Shown piece after piece: positions 49,168 through 58,702 of a stretch of DNA of 64,000 nucleotides. The number at the start of each line of letters is the position of its first letter. Position 1 is the stretch's first letter. The translations under genes and the position numbers were made by a program. The notes under the pieces are model-generated. The model worked only from the letters and a program-made list of their open reading frames with translations, had not been told where the DNA came from and ran no database searches. This DNA is from Chloroflexota bacterium (GTDB lineage Bacteria > Chloroflexota > Anaerolineae > Anaerolineales > Villigracilaceae): the NCBI GenBank assembly GCA_016234555.1, contig JACRBJ010000065.1:62001-126000 (forward strand), read 5' to 3'.

Positions 49168-50742
49168 TCAAGATACTTCCACGCACGCGCCATCCACGAT
49201 ACGCGTTTTGACCTTGCCCAGTGCAAACTTATTGTTGCGAAGTTGCGGAGCGTCCATCAAACCCGAAGTGACCGCCCCAGCCAGAGCGGCGGGATCCGTA
49301 AGCGGGTCGTCCGATGAATCCGCCTGGGCACGGATTTGATTCAGCAACTGGGCCGATTCTTCCACCAGTTGTTGGACACGAGCCTGAACCTTCGGGTCGG
49401 CGGTCATGTCGGGCGCGCCCATTGCGTTGTCGATTGCGCGACGGACGATTTGACTCGTCTCGATGACGTCATCCGCAGTGGCGGCGTGATGCGCCTCGGT
49501 ATGCCCGACGATGTGATAGATGTCGGGCTTGAGCGCCATTTGCAAATATGTAGCTGCGGCGAGATGTCCGCGAGCGGCATGGGGATTCAATGGATGTGAA
49601 AGCAGCCCGATACGAGTTTGCTTCCATATCTTGAAGTTTTTGTTTTCTAGCGGCGCAATCATTTTAATGACCGCCAGCATCTTTGCCAAATCCATTGCGT
49701 CGGAAAGTCCGGGCGGACTGTTGAACATCAACTGCGCGATGTAATCCTTCACGCCAAAGGCGCGGGCATTGTACGCCGAAAGATAAGCCGCCACCACGAA
49801 CACCACATCCGAAGCATCGCGCATCCCCCAGTGATGCGGCTCGTTCAACTCGACGGGGATGTCATGCTCGCCGTACCACTTCATCACGCTTTGATGCTCG
49901 CGGATCGAACCTTCCAAATCCCAGGGACCGCGCCCGTCCATCTGGTTGAACCAAAAGAGCGGGATGGCGCACCACGCGATGTTGATCGTCCGCGCGTACA
50001 TCTCGGCGAGTTTTATAAAATCATCAGTTCCCGAATACGTCCGCAGCAGCGGATAATTTCCGCGACGGCTGGCTTCGTACAACGCGCGGTAATCGTCCTC
50101 CGAACGCACAGGCACGCCGCCCGCCCCCTTTCTTCTTGGGTCCTGCCTTTCGGGATGATAGAAATTTTCCTGCGCGTCCTGGTCAGTGCCCAGCGAGATG
50201 ACATCCAGCGCCTGCGCCTCGGCAATCTTTTCGATACCCTTGATGCTCTCCTCCATCGTGGGCAGTCCAAAATGATGACGCAGGATTGGGTACGGGGACT
50301 TCCATTTGATTCGTTCCACTGCAGACTGTGGATACGCTGCTTCTCTCCCCGCCTGGGCCTGATCCCCTTTCAGGTAGCTGATCACCGCCTCGACATTTTC
50401 ACCCCCGTCGAAAGTCCGCTCGAAGAATCCCAACTTCTCCACGCGCTCCACAACGGGCGGAGTCCCGCCAAATGCAAAACGGACTCCACGCTCATACAGT
50501 TCAGAAGCGGCTTCGGCAAATTCCCCAAGCAGACGTTCCCCCGTTTCAGGCGTGAGACGATACGAAACGCCGACCAAATCAGCCTTCTCACGTTTCGCCG
50601 CTTCGATGACTTCCTCCACTGAAACAGCGGGACCAAGGAAAACCGTCTTCCAGCCGGCAGATTCCGCCAGCCTGAGGAAATTCATAACACCTGCCACATG
50701 GACACACTCGCCCAATGCAGCCGCAACAACGGTCTTACTCAC
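49168..50742 (-). CDS. Cobalamin-binding-domain protein with mutase-like C-terminal region
   Basis: The best start is GTG 50742, seven bases after AGGAG, giving 524 residues. Residues 1-130 resemble a B12-binding Rossmann domain (ALGECVHVAGVMNFLRLAESAGWKTVFLG, KADLVGVSYRLTPETG). The usual DxHxxG lower-ligand motif reads CVHVAG, so His and Gly remain but Asp is Cys. The large C-terminal region (SLGTDQDAQENFYHPERQDP, NIAWCAIPLFWFNQMDGRGPWDL, LMFNSPPGLSDAMDLAKMLA) has the look of a TIM-barrel mutase chain such as glutamate mutase E or an aminomutase, but I cannot place it exactly. It is the first gene of the four-gene cluster. Confidence 0.65.
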   Translation of the reverse strand: MSKTVVAAALGECVHVAGVMNFLRLAESAGWKTVFLGPAVSVEEVIEAAKREKADLVGVSYRLTPETGERLLGEFAEAASELYERGVRFAFGGTPPVVERVEKLGFFERTFDGGENVEAVISYLKGDQAQAGREAAYPQSAVERIKWKSPYPILRHHFGLPTMEESIKGIEKIAEAQALDVISLGTDQDAQENFYHPERQDPRRKGAGGVPVRSEDDYRALYEASRRGNYPLLRTYSGTDDFIKLAEMYARTINIAWCAIPLFWFNQMDGRGPWDLEGSIREHQSVMKWYGEHDIPVELNEPHHWGMRDASDVVFVVAAYLSAYNARAFGVKDYIAQLMFNSPPGLSDAMDLAKMLAVIKMIAPLENKNFKIWKQTRIGLLSHPLNPHAARGHLAAATYLQMALKPDIYHIVGHTEAHHAATADDVIETSQIVRRAIDNAMGAPDMTADPKVQARVQQLVEESAQLLNQIRAQADSSDDPLTDPAALAGAVTSGLMDAPQLRNNKFALGKVKTRIVDGACVEVS

Positions 50743-50897
50743 GGGTATTCTCCTTTCATGCTTAAAAAACACTTCCCCTGTACCGATAAACGACTATGTC
50801 CCTGAAAATTTTATACCATGAGTTTTTGGGGTTAAGATTAAATCTCCTTTAATGCGGTTAATCCCCCGGACTAATAAAAGAGGCTACAATCAACCTC

Positions 50898-51788
50898 ATG
50901 CGATGGCGATATTTTTTTTCACTTGTTTTGATTCTCCTGGCATCCTGCCAGGCGCTGCCTCCCAATTTTGTTCGATCAAAAATTGGGACGACGGAACGCG
51001 ACGTAACCTATTGTGAAATGGACGGCACGCCCCTCAAGATGGACGTCTATTATCCATCCCTCGTCAGGAGTCGGTGGCCCCTGGTGATCTCTGTGCATGG
51101 CGGCTCCTGGTCAGCCGGGGACAAGAGCATGATGACGTTTGTCGATGTTGAAAAAATGCGCAAAGCGGGCATCCTCCTCGCCTCCGTGGATTACCGCCTC
51201 GCGCCCGACCATAAATTCCCCGCCATGATCGAGGACGTGAAATGCGCCGTCCGTTATTTGCGTGCCCATGCCGATGAATACAACCTCGACCCTGAGCGGA
51301 TTGGAGCCATCGGCGGCAGTGCAGGCGGACATCTTGTCGCGTTGCTGGGCATGACCGACCCGTCGGCTGGATTCGAGGTTGGGGAATATCTGGATTATTC
51401 GAGCCGCGTCAAAGCAGTGATCTCGATTAGTGGGTTTTCCGATTTGACTCCGCCGTTCACGGCAAAACTCCCATTCGACCGGATGTCCGTGTTTGGAACC
51501 ACCAAACAAAGCGACCCGATCTTTCGGCAGGCAAGTCCCGTAAAACACGTCACGGCGGATGACCCGCCCTTTTTGCTCATTCACGGGGAAAAGGATGAGA
51601 CCGTGCCGATCAACCAATCCGATATTCTTTACAGGCAATTACTGGAAACAGGCTTACACGTTGAATTCATCAGGGTCGAGAACGCAGACCACTCCTACGA
51701 GGCTGTCGGGGGAAATCCCATCTCGCCCTCCGCCGACGAAATCAAGGACGCCATCATGGAGTTTTGGGAAAAGTATTTGGTGAAATAA
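50898..51788 (+). CDS. Alpha/beta-hydrolase lipoprotein (esterase, HSL/BD-FAE-like)
   Basis: 296 residues. Lipobox LILLASC. Oxyanion-hole motif VHGGSWSAG, nucleophile elbow IGGSAGGHL (Ser near 140), Asp in HGEKDETVP and His in NADHSYE complete the triad. This is a secreted, membrane-anchored carboxylesterase or acylamidase of the BD-FAE/hormone-sensitive-lipase group. It is divergent from the B12 gene and ends 20 bases from the convergent glycosidase gene. Confidence 0.9.
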   Translation: MRWRYFFSLVLILLASCQALPPNFVRSKIGTTERDVTYCEMDGTPLKMDVYYPSLVRSRWPLVISVHGGSWSAGDKSMMTFVDVEKMRKAGILLASVDYRLAPDHKFPAMIEDVKCAVRYLRAHADEYNLDPERIGAIGGSAGGHLVALLGMTDPSAGFEVGEYLDYSSRVKAVISISGFSDLTPPFTAKLPFDRMSVFGTTKQSDPIFRQASPVKHVTADDPPFLLIHGEKDETVPINQSDILYRQLLETGLHVEFIRVENADHSYEAVGGNPISPSADEIKDAIMEFWEKYLVK

Positions 51789-51808
51789 ACTCCCCCGTTT
51801 CATTCGTT

Positions 51809-54193
51809 TTACATCTCCACCGTGCAGGGCGCTTCCTCTTTGACGATGACGCTTTCGCCGTTGGGGAAGGTGACGGTGGTTTGCTCCAGTCCGCGCACGA
51901 TGGTGAGACCCTTGAATTTGATCGTCACCGCCCAGGGGAAGAGGTTCCTGCCTTCGAGCTTGACCTTGCGCTGCGAGAGGACGGTCACGCCCAGAGCCTG
52001 CATGAACAATCCGACGGGCGCGAAGCCCTGCAATGAATTGCGTTCGCCGATGCCCGTTCCTTTTTCTGCATGGTAGCGCTGATAGAAGGAACGGTTTTTT
52101 TTCAGGTTCTGAATGACGGCGTTCATCAGGTGGGCGGTCAGGCGGGTGGCTTCGGCGCGGAAACCGTAAGCCAGCAAGCCTTCGCCGATCAACTGGTTCC
52201 AGGGGAGGAGAACGCTCATCGAAACAGCATCCGCATCGGGGTCGGGCGAAACGGGAAGCGAGGGCAAGCCGAAGGGACGGTCGAATCTATCCGCCGTCAT
52301 CATGTTGCGTCCAATCATCGCGTTCGCCTGTTGCGCCGCCGGGACTTTTGCCCAAAGCGGCAGGGCGAGGGTCAAATCCTCGCCGGTGGTGTCGATCAAC
52401 TTGACGACCACCTTGTCCTTTTCGTCCAGCCCCGTCACGCTGACCCTGCCCACGCGGGTAAACAATTTTTGGGTCGTGGCAACCAGCCCTCCCGTGCGCC
52501 ACTGGAATTGATGACCTTGAATGGTTTCGACCTCGCCCTTGGTCCTGCTGAAGAATTCGCTGATCTCCACTTCGGGTCGCTTTGCGGCTGGATTTTTGGT
52601 TTGGATCTCAACCAGCAGGCGGATCCCGGTCTCGAACTCTGCTTTCGGGCGCATGTTGCCGTCGCCCCTTTTCTTCGCGATGACCTTCCCGGTCGAGACC
52701 TGTTTGGTTTCGCGGTCGCGGTAGGAGTAAAAACTTTGGTTCGGATTCCAGCCCGCGACGAGGGAGGCTTTGAGGATTTCCGCCTGCGCCGCAACCAGCG
52801 CCGTTTCTTCGTCGGGCTTGCCCAGTTTCCCGGCAATCTTCCCGATGGACTTCGCCTCGCGGTAAAGCATGGCTTCGAGCGACGGGCTGTGGACGAGCGA
52901 AATATCCAGTCCCTGCGACCAGGGATGCCAGACATCGAAGATGGGGTTATCGTCGAAACCCGTTTGCAGGAGATTGTCCCATTCGGGCGAGCCGTCGCGG
53001 TTGCGGTCATGCACCGACGAGAACCACGACCAGAAGAATTTGATCAGCCTGGGGAAGGTTTCCGCAAGGAAGGCTTCATCCTCCGCAAATTGATAATATT
53101 TCCATGCGAGGCTGGCGAGCAGGGGCGCGGCGAGCAGTTTCCCGCGTTGACCTGCGATGCCCGGCCTGCCGTCCACTTCGCCGTCCTCGTCCTGCGTGGA
53201 GAGGAAATTGAGGATGAGATTCTTCGTCACCTGCGGGACGCCATGCAGGATGCTGGAAAGATAACAGGCATCCAGCGGCGATTGTCCATTCCAGGCGGGA
53301 GAATAATCTGCGCCGTCGCCTTTCCGCGAGAATCCGTTATCGATGTGGCGGGCGGTCACGAAGGAGGGATGCGGCAGGTGCCCATTTCCGGCGAAGAACA
53401 AGCCAAACGCTGCAGTCTGACTAAATGCCAAAGCGGCATCCCAATCCGGGTCGCCGGTGCGGATGTCCAATATTTGCGAGTTGTTGACGAGTTCGATGCG
53501 GGCGCGTTCCGCTTCCCAGGGACGGGCAGCGCTGCGGCGCGCCAACTCGAAGGAGGTCGCAACGGTATCCAATGCGGCTTCGGCGAAGGCGATCTGCCGT
53601 GTCCCGCCGGGACCAAGCTCAAGTTCGAGGAGGAGGGAGGCGTGAGTCCCGGTCCCGTGTTTGGGGCCGCCCGTCATGAAAATCACGGGGGCGATGCCGC
53701 TGGTTTGTCCCGCGAGGATATTCACCAATTGCTGTTGCGTGGGGATGATGGATTGCCCGTCGAGGGGGGAAAGCGCGGCGCACACTTCCAACTGGATCTG
53801 GCGCACGGTTGTGCTTTTGTTGGTGAGGATCACCCTCCCCGCCACCGCATGGGATTCGGGAACCCAGTATTCGGTTGTGACCTGGAGATTTTCGAAGGGA
53901 ACAAAATCGAGAGTTAGGAAGTTTGGATGGAAGTGGCGCAGCGACGGTTTGACCGCAAAGGTGTTAGGGTCTGTGACGGAGACGTTATTCTCGGTAAACC
54001 GCAGGAAAATCCGCATCGAGCGGGCGCGCAGCCCAAACGTGGTGTAGAGCGAAACAAAAGCGCGTTCGGCGTCTCCCGCGCCCAGGTCCAGCTCCCAGAT
54101 GTGGTCGTTGAGATAGTCGGGCTGGCAAAGGCGGGCATCCGCCGCAATGGAAAGATATAGCGGGTCGCCGAGACTTAAAGACCAATCGCGCAT
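51809..54193 (-). CDS. Large (alpha/alpha)6-barrel glycosidase (GH63/MGH1-like)
   Basis: 794 residues from ATG 54193 (MRDWSLSLGDPLYLSIAADARL). N-terminal beta-sandwich to about 240, then a helical barrel with motifs seen in GH63/GH37-type glucosidases: FSRKGDGADYSPAWNGQSPLDACYLSS, FFWSWFSSVHDRNRDGSPEWDN and the D-N-P segment FDDNPIFDVWHPW, and a C-terminal beta-domain. The Glu and Asp in GSPEWDN and in NSLQGFAPVG are candidate catalytic residues. No signal peptide, so cytoplasmic. A TACAAT box 13 bases upstream suggests a leaderless transcript. Exact substrate (mannosylglycerate, glucosylglycerate or other glucosides) is open. Confidence 0.75.
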   Translation of the reverse strand: MRDWSLSLGDPLYLSIAADARLCQPDYLNDHIWELDLGAGDAERAFVSLYTTFGLRARSMRIFLRFTENNVSVTDPNTFAVKPSLRHFHPNFLTLDFVPFENLQVTTEYWVPESHAVAGRVILTNKSTTVRQIQLEVCAALSPLDGQSIIPTQQQLVNILAGQTSGIAPVIFMTGGPKHGTGTHASLLLELELGPGGTRQIAFAEAALDTVATSFELARRSAARPWEAERARIELVNNSQILDIRTGDPDWDAALAFSQTAAFGLFFAGNGHLPHPSFVTARHIDNGFSRKGDGADYSPAWNGQSPLDACYLSSILHGVPQVTKNLILNFLSTQDEDGEVDGRPGIAGQRGKLLAAPLLASLAWKYYQFAEDEAFLAETFPRLIKFFWSWFSSVHDRNRDGSPEWDNLLQTGFDDNPIFDVWHPWSQGLDISLVHSPSLEAMLYREAKSIGKIAGKLGKPDEETALVAAQAEILKASLVAGWNPNQSFYSYRDRETKQVSTGKVIAKKRGDGNMRPKAEFETGIRLLVEIQTKNPAAKRPEVEISEFFSRTKGEVETIQGHQFQWRTGGLVATTQKLFTRVGRVSVTGLDEKDKVVVKLIDTTGEDLTLALPLWAKVPAAQQANAMIGRNMMTADRFDRPFGLPSLPVSPDPDADAVSMSVLLPWNQLIGEGLLAYGFRAEATRLTAHLMNAVIQNLKKNRSFYQRYHAEKGTGIGERNSLQGFAPVGLFMQALGVTVLSQRKVKLEGRNLFPWAVTIKFKGLTIVRGLEQTTVTFPNGESVIVKEEAPCTVEM

Positions 54194-54327
54194 GGCGCCT
54201 ATTGTACGAGCGAAACGGCGGGAGGTCAAAGGTATAATTTAGTCAGATAGTTATCAACCGCCTGACCATAAGACTATGAGACTATAAGGCTATGAGGCTG
54301 TCGACCAGAACACAAGGAGATTTAACC

Positions 54328-54780
54328 ATGCCAGGACTTTATTTCGAGGAATTTTCGGTGGGACAGAAGGTGACGACAGTTGGGCGGACCATCGGCGAGG
54401 CGGATATTTTCGGTTTCGCCGGATTGACCGGTGACTTCAACCAAATCCACACCGACGCTGCGTTTGCCAGCAAGACCCAGTTTGGGCAGCGCATCGCGCA
54501 CGGACTGCTGGGGCTGTCCATTGCCACGGGCTTGATCATGCGGACAGGTTTGCTGGAAGGGACCGTGCTTGCCTTCCGCGAGATCAACGAATGGAAGTTC
54601 GTCAAACCGTTCTTTATCGGCGACACGATTTCCGCCGAGCTGGAAGTGACCGAAACAAAATCCATGCCGCGCATCGGCGGCGGTTCGATGATCGCCTCGG
54701 TGACGGTGAAGAATCAAAACGGAGAGATTTGCCAGCGCGGTTCGTTAAACCTGCTGGTGTTGAGCAAGCCCAAATCGTAG
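54328..54780 (+). CDS. MaoC-like (R)-specific enoyl-CoA hydratase
   Basis: 150 residues from ATG 54328 after AAGGAG. Hot-dog fold with the MaoC/R-hydratase motif AGLTGDFNQIHTDAAFA (catalytic Asp and His) and GQRIAHGLLGLSIATGL. Typical of single-domain hydratases that act on CoA esters. The stop codon overlaps a palindromic repeat (54778-54803). Upstream, 54260-54300, short repeats of the type GACTATGAG/GACTATAAG make up the intergenic DNA. Confidence 0.9.
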   Translation: MPGLYFEEFSVGQKVTTVGRTIGEADIFGFAGLTGDFNQIHTDAAFASKTQFGQRIAHGLLGLSIATGLIMRTGLLEGTVLAFREINEWKFVKPFFIGDTISAELEVTETKSMPRIGGGSMIASVTVKNQNGEICQRGSLNLLVLSKPKS

Positions 54781-54803
54781 GGACGGGGTGACACCGCCCC
54801 TGC
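54778..54803. repeat. GTAGGGGCGG palindromic repeat, copy overlapping a stop codon
   Basis: GTAGGGACGGGGT-GAC-ACCGCCCCTGC, an imperfect copy whose TAG supplies the MaoC stop codon. Same family as 29494-29521 and 30804-30830. Confidence 0.75.
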
Positions 54804-54818
54804 ACAAAGGTTATATAA

Positions 54819-57800
54819 ATGAGCAACGAAGACAACGACCGATTACGCCGAATTCTAAAATCGGAGGAGGATACGCAAGGGGTGTATAACCCTGAGCCTG
54901 TCGAGCCTTCTTCGCAAATCACCGACAAGTTTTACCGTCCCGCGCTGGACAAGGACAACATGCCCCTGCCGCGCCGCGTGAACGAGATCGATGTGGAAGG
55001 CACGCGGGTCACGCCCGCCGCCTATACGCCGACGCGCCGTCAACAGGCGCAGCCAACCCAGCCTCCAACACCGCCGGCTTCCATCCCCCGCTCACAGCCC
55101 AACGTCCAACGTTCAACATCAAACGTTAAGCGTTCAACCGCTCATCCTTTCAAGAACTGGGGCTGTTTCCTGCGCGGACTTATCTTCTCCGTATTCGTTG
55201 TCGTCATCATCGGTTTGATCGGCGGGTCTTATTTCGTCTACAAGTATTATCAAATCGCCAGCGACCTGCCCGACGTGAGCGACCTGAAGAACCTCGCCTC
55301 GAAATTCGAGACCACGCGCATTTTGGACCGCAACGGTCAGGTGCTTTACGAAGTCCTCGACCCCAACGCTGGACGCCGCACCTACATCCCGCTTTCGCAA
55401 ATCTCGCCTAACCTTGTCGCGGCGACCATCGCCACCGAAGACAAGGAATTCTACAACCACCCCGGCTTCGACCTTGCCGCCATCATCCGCGCCTTGTGGG
55501 AAAACTATCGCACCGACGGACAGGGCGGCGGCGCGTCCACCATCACGCAACAACTGGCGCGCGCGCTTTTGCTCACTCCGGAAGAACGCTCCCAGCGGAC
55601 CTACACCCGCAAGACGCGCGAGATCATCCTCGCGGCAGAGATCACCCGCCGCTACTCGAAGGACGAAATCCTCGAACTGTACCTGAACGAAATCTACTAC
55701 GGCAACCTCGCCTACGGAGTCGAAGCCGCCGCCGAGACCTACTTTGGCAAGTCTGCCAAAGACCTGACCCTGGGCGAAGCTGCCTTCCTCGCGGGTCTGC
55801 CGCAGTCGCCCGCCGTGTATGACATCTACACCAACCCGCAGGACACGCTCATACGCCAGCAGCAGGTTCTGGTGCTGATGTTCGAGATGAGCACGCAAAA
55901 CAACTGCATCACCGTCAGCAACAGCGAGACTCCTGTCTGCGCCGATCCGCTTGCCGCCACGCAAGCCGCGGACGAGATGAAGGTTTATTCCTTCCGTCCG
56001 CCCTCGTTCGATGCCAAATATCCGCATTGGGTGAATTTCGTCCGCTCCAAACTGGAGGAGCAGTACGACGCGCAGACCATTTATCGCTCCGGCTTTGTGG
56101 TGTACACCACCCTCGACCCGGTCATGCAGGATACCGCCCAGCAACTGGTCACGAACCAGGTGGCGGCGATGGTGGATAACAATACCAAGAATGGGGCTTT
56201 GGTTGCCATCCGCCCCGCGACGGGCGAAATCCTTGCGATGGTCGGCTCGCCCGATTTCAACAACGATGCCATTTCGGGACAGATCAACATGGCAAACAGT
56301 CCCACGCGTCAGCCTGGTTCCTCCATGAAGCCGTTTACCTACATCGCGGCTTTCGAGAAAGGCTGGACACCCGCGACCTGGATCTGGGACGTGCCGACTC
56401 AGTTCCCCGACGGCGCAAATCCGCCCTATGAGCCGCGCAACTACGACGGCAAATTCCACGGCGGACTGACCGTGCGGACCGCGCTTGCCAACTCGTTCAA
56501 CATCCCCGCGGTCAAGGCGCTGGAATTTGTCGGCATCTACGACGACCCGAACACCCCGCAAAAAGACGGCTTTATTGGGATCGCGGAAAGACTCGGCATC
56601 ACCTCACTGACCCGCAACGACTACGGACTCTCGCTCACGCTCGGCGGCGGTGACGTCAGCCTCATCGACATGACCTCCGCCTACGCCGTCATTGCCAACG
56701 AGGGGCGCAAGGTTCCGCCCGTCGCCATTCTCAAGATCACCGATTTTGCAGGCAACGTCATTTACGAGTATCAGCCGCAGGCGGGGGAACAGGTCATCCG
56801 CGCCGAACATGCTTATTTAATTTCATCCATCCTTTCGGACAACGAAGCGCGCGCCTTCACCTTTGGATACAACTCCCGCCTCAACCTGTCCTTCCCGGTT
56901 GCGGCAAAGACAGGAACCACCAACGACATCCGCGACAACTGGACTTTGGGTTACACCCCCGACCTCGTGACAGGTGTCTGGGTCGGCAACGCAGATTACA
57001 CCCCGATGGTCAGTTCGTCGGGATTGAGCGGTGCGGCTCCGATCTGGTCGCAGTTCATGGAGTTTGCCGTGCCGTATCTGACGAATGGCGCGCCGACTCC
57101 GTTCAACCGTCCGCCCGGAGTTGTGGACATGGTCGTCTGCCGCCTTTCGGGCACAATTCCTTCCAATTCATGCAACAGCCAATACACGGAAATTTTCGCC
57201 GCCGACCAACCCCCACTCCCGGCTGACAAGGACCTTGTTCGCAGAACCAAAATCGATCTGTGGACCGGCTATGAAGCTTCCAGCGCCTGCGAAGGTCCCA
57301 GCGAAGAGGTGAAGGTTCTAACCGTCACCGACAAGTGGGCGCGCGCCTGGCTGGGAACCGAGGACGGGCGAGCCTGGCTCGAAGATCGCAGTTTGCCGCG
57401 CAAGCCTTATTTCGCACCGGAACGCGCGTGTCAAGCCGGCGACCCACAGCCTGTCATTGGGCTTGAGCTGACGGACGGGCAGGTGATCACCGAGACCATG
57501 CTGGATATCAAAGGCTCAGCAACTGCGGATCAGGGATTTAGAAAGTGGGTGCTCGAATACGGTCAGGGCGCGGAACCGTCTTCGTGGAAGGTTCTTGCTG
57601 AAAGCGACAAACCTGTCAGGAACGGCCCCTTGTACGTGTGGGACCTGTCGAATGAGCCAAACGGAGTCGCTTCCCTGCGGTTGACGCTGGTTGGCGAAAA
57701 TGCACAAGTGGAAAAACTCGTCAGGCTTAACATTGACCTGTTTGAACTTGTTTTCCCCACGTTCCCGCCGACAGACACGCCCGCTCCCACCGAGACTCCC

Positions 57801-57878
57801 TTCCCGACGGAGGTTATTCCGACCGAGCCCCCCATCCCGACGGAAGTTCCAACCGAAGTCCCCACAGCACCTCCATAA
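54819..57878 (+). CDS. Class A penicillin-binding protein (bifunctional PBP1A type)
   Basis: 1019 residues. A long disordered cytoplasmic N-terminus (about 1-115), one transmembrane helix (RGLIFSVFVVVIIGLIGGSYFVY), glycosyltransferase GT51 domain with catalytic Glu in ATEDKEFYNHPGFD and GGASTITQQLARAL, then transpeptidase with SSMK (GSSMKPFTYIAAF), SFN and KTGTTNDIRDNW motifs. A C-terminal extension of about 230 residues contains a small beta-domain and a Pro/Thr/Glu tail (FPPTDTPAPTETPF). It polymerises and cross-links peptidoglycan. The N-terminal linker PNVQRSTSNVKRSTAHPF is coded by ACGTT-containing repeats resembling an intergenic element. Confidence 0.95.
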   Translation: MSNEDNDRLRRILKSEEDTQGVYNPEPVEPSSQITDKFYRPALDKDNMPLPRRVNEIDVEGTRVTPAAYTPTRRQQAQPTQPPTPPASIPRSQPNVQRSTSNVKRSTAHPFKNWGCFLRGLIFSVFVVVIIGLIGGSYFVYKYYQIASDLPDVSDLKNLASKFETTRILDRNGQVLYEVLDPNAGRRTYIPLSQISPNLVAATIATEDKEFYNHPGFDLAAIIRALWENYRTDGQGGGASTITQQLARALLLTPEERSQRTYTRKTREIILAAEITRRYSKDEILELYLNEIYYGNLAYGVEAAAETYFGKSAKDLTLGEAAFLAGLPQSPAVYDIYTNPQDTLIRQQQVLVLMFEMSTQNNCITVSNSETPVCADPLAATQAADEMKVYSFRPPSFDAKYPHWVNFVRSKLEEQYDAQTIYRSGFVVYTTLDPVMQDTAQQLVTNQVAAMVDNNTKNGALVAIRPATGEILAMVGSPDFNNDAISGQINMANSPTRQPGSSMKPFTYIAAFEKGWTPATWIWDVPTQFPDGANPPYEPRNYDGKFHGGLTVRTALANSFNIPAVKALEFVGIYDDPNTPQKDGFIGIAERLGITSLTRNDYGLSLTLGGGDVSLIDMTSAYAVIANEGRKVPPVAILKITDFAGNVIYEYQPQAGEQVIRAEHAYLISSILSDNEARAFTFGYNSRLNLSFPVAAKTGTTNDIRDNWTLGYTPDLVTGVWVGNADYTPMVSSSGLSGAAPIWSQFMEFAVPYLTNGAPTPFNRPPGVVDMVVCRLSGTIPSNSCNSQYTEIFAADQPPLPADKDLVRRTKIDLWTGYEASSACEGPSEEVKVLTVTDKWARAWLGTEDGRAWLEDRSLPRKPYFAPERACQAGDPQPVIGLELTDGQVITETMLDIKGSATADQGFRKWVLEYGQGAEPSSWKVLAESDKPVRNGPLYVWDLSNEPNGVASLRLTLVGENAQVEKLVRLNIDLFELVFPTFPPTDTPAPTETPFPTEVIPTEPPIPTEVPTEVPTAPP

Positions 57879-57882
57879 AAAG

Positions 57883-57911
57883 ATACAGCGCAGGAATAAC
57901 CTGCGCTGTAT
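57883..57911. terminator. Terminator after the penicillin-binding protein gene
   Basis: ATACAGCGCAGG (57883-57894) and CCTGCGCTGTAT (57900-57911) form a perfect 12-bp stem, followed by TCATAATTTT on the plus strand. It separates convergent genes. Confidence 0.8.
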
Positions 57912-57957
57912 TCATAATTTTGCCTGCCCTCTTGAGCTTAATGTCGGCATTGAATTT

Positions 57958-58605
57958 TTAGTACTTAACGAGTGGCGGGATTGAACTCTCGACAGGGGTC
58001 GCCAGGATGAACAACCTGCCCCAGCTTGAGTTGCCGTTGTTTTCGATGCAGGTTTGCAGCGTGAGATGATAGTCACCGCGATAGACCTTGTTGAACAGTT
58101 CCTCGGCGCTCAATGAGGTTTTTGCATCGAGGTCCTTGAAGTAGCTGTAAGGGCTCAGCGGGTCCAGCGCCTGGTATCGCTGTATGCTTTTGACGATAAA
58201 GCTTTCAGTGCGCCCGTCGCCATACACCAGGGTGATTCGATAACCATGTTTGATGTCGGTGAAAAACCTGCCCGCGTGTGTGTTGTGAGCGAGCAGCCCC
58301 ACGTTGCCCACTTCCGCGGCAATGCTGAATTGGGTGGCGACGGAGTCCGCCGAGGAAACATAGGCGGCGTGCCCGGTGGGCTGCTGCACAATGGAAAGCG
58401 CCATCACATTGGACACGTACACGCCGCGCAGGGTTGCGCTGCCGTCCTTCAGGCTTTCGACGAATTTATCCAAAGTGGGGATGGCGCCGGGAGCGTCCTT
58501 TGCGTAAACCTGGGTGGGAAGCGCAAGGACCCAGGCGAGGATCAAAACCAATGCGCCTGCGAATATTCGATTTTTCAGTTGTGTGGATTGAAATCCGGAT
58601 GTCAT
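57958..58605 (-). CDS. Sortase family transpeptidase
   Basis: Start at ATG 58605 after AAGGAG; the track extends 29 codons into riboswitch sequence. 215 residues. Signal/anchor helix at 8-28 (IFAGALVLILAWVLALPTQVYA). Catalytic His in NVGLLAHNTHAGRFF, Cys in HLTLQTCIENNG and Arg in SSWGRLFILAT form the sortase triad. The length and HNTHAGRFF box suggest a class E/F-like housekeeping or specialised sortase. No sorting-signal substrate (LPXTG-like) is encoded nearby. Two c-di-GMP riboswitches precede it, so surface protein anchoring is probably controlled by c-di-GMP. Confidence 0.88.
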   Translation of the reverse strand: MTSGFQSTQLKNRIFAGALVLILAWVLALPTQVYAKDAPGAIPTLDKFVESLKDGSATLRGVYVSNVMALSIVQQPTGHAAYVSSADSVATQFSIAAEVGNVGLLAHNTHAGRFFTDIKHGYRITLVYGDGRTESFIVKSIQRYQALDPLSPYSYFKDLDAKTSLSAEELFNKVYRGDYHLTLQTCIENNGNSSWGRLFILATPVESSIPPLVKY

Positions 58606-58702
58606 GACAAACTCCTTCTTGAGCATCCAGATCCTTGGGCGCACGTGACGCTTGAAAACCTGATGGCTCGTTTTCGGCAGCCGGGCGATCATTTCCGTGT
58701 AA

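Noticed and set aside
52070-53917. 615-codon plus-strand ORF opposite the glycosidase gene
   Set aside because: Antisense shadow of a long GC-rich gene; no motif, and the minus-strand frame is a coherent glycosidase.
55134-56561. 475-codon minus-strand ORF inside the penicillin-binding protein gene
   Set aside because: Antisense shadow; the plus strand carries all PBP motifs in one frame.
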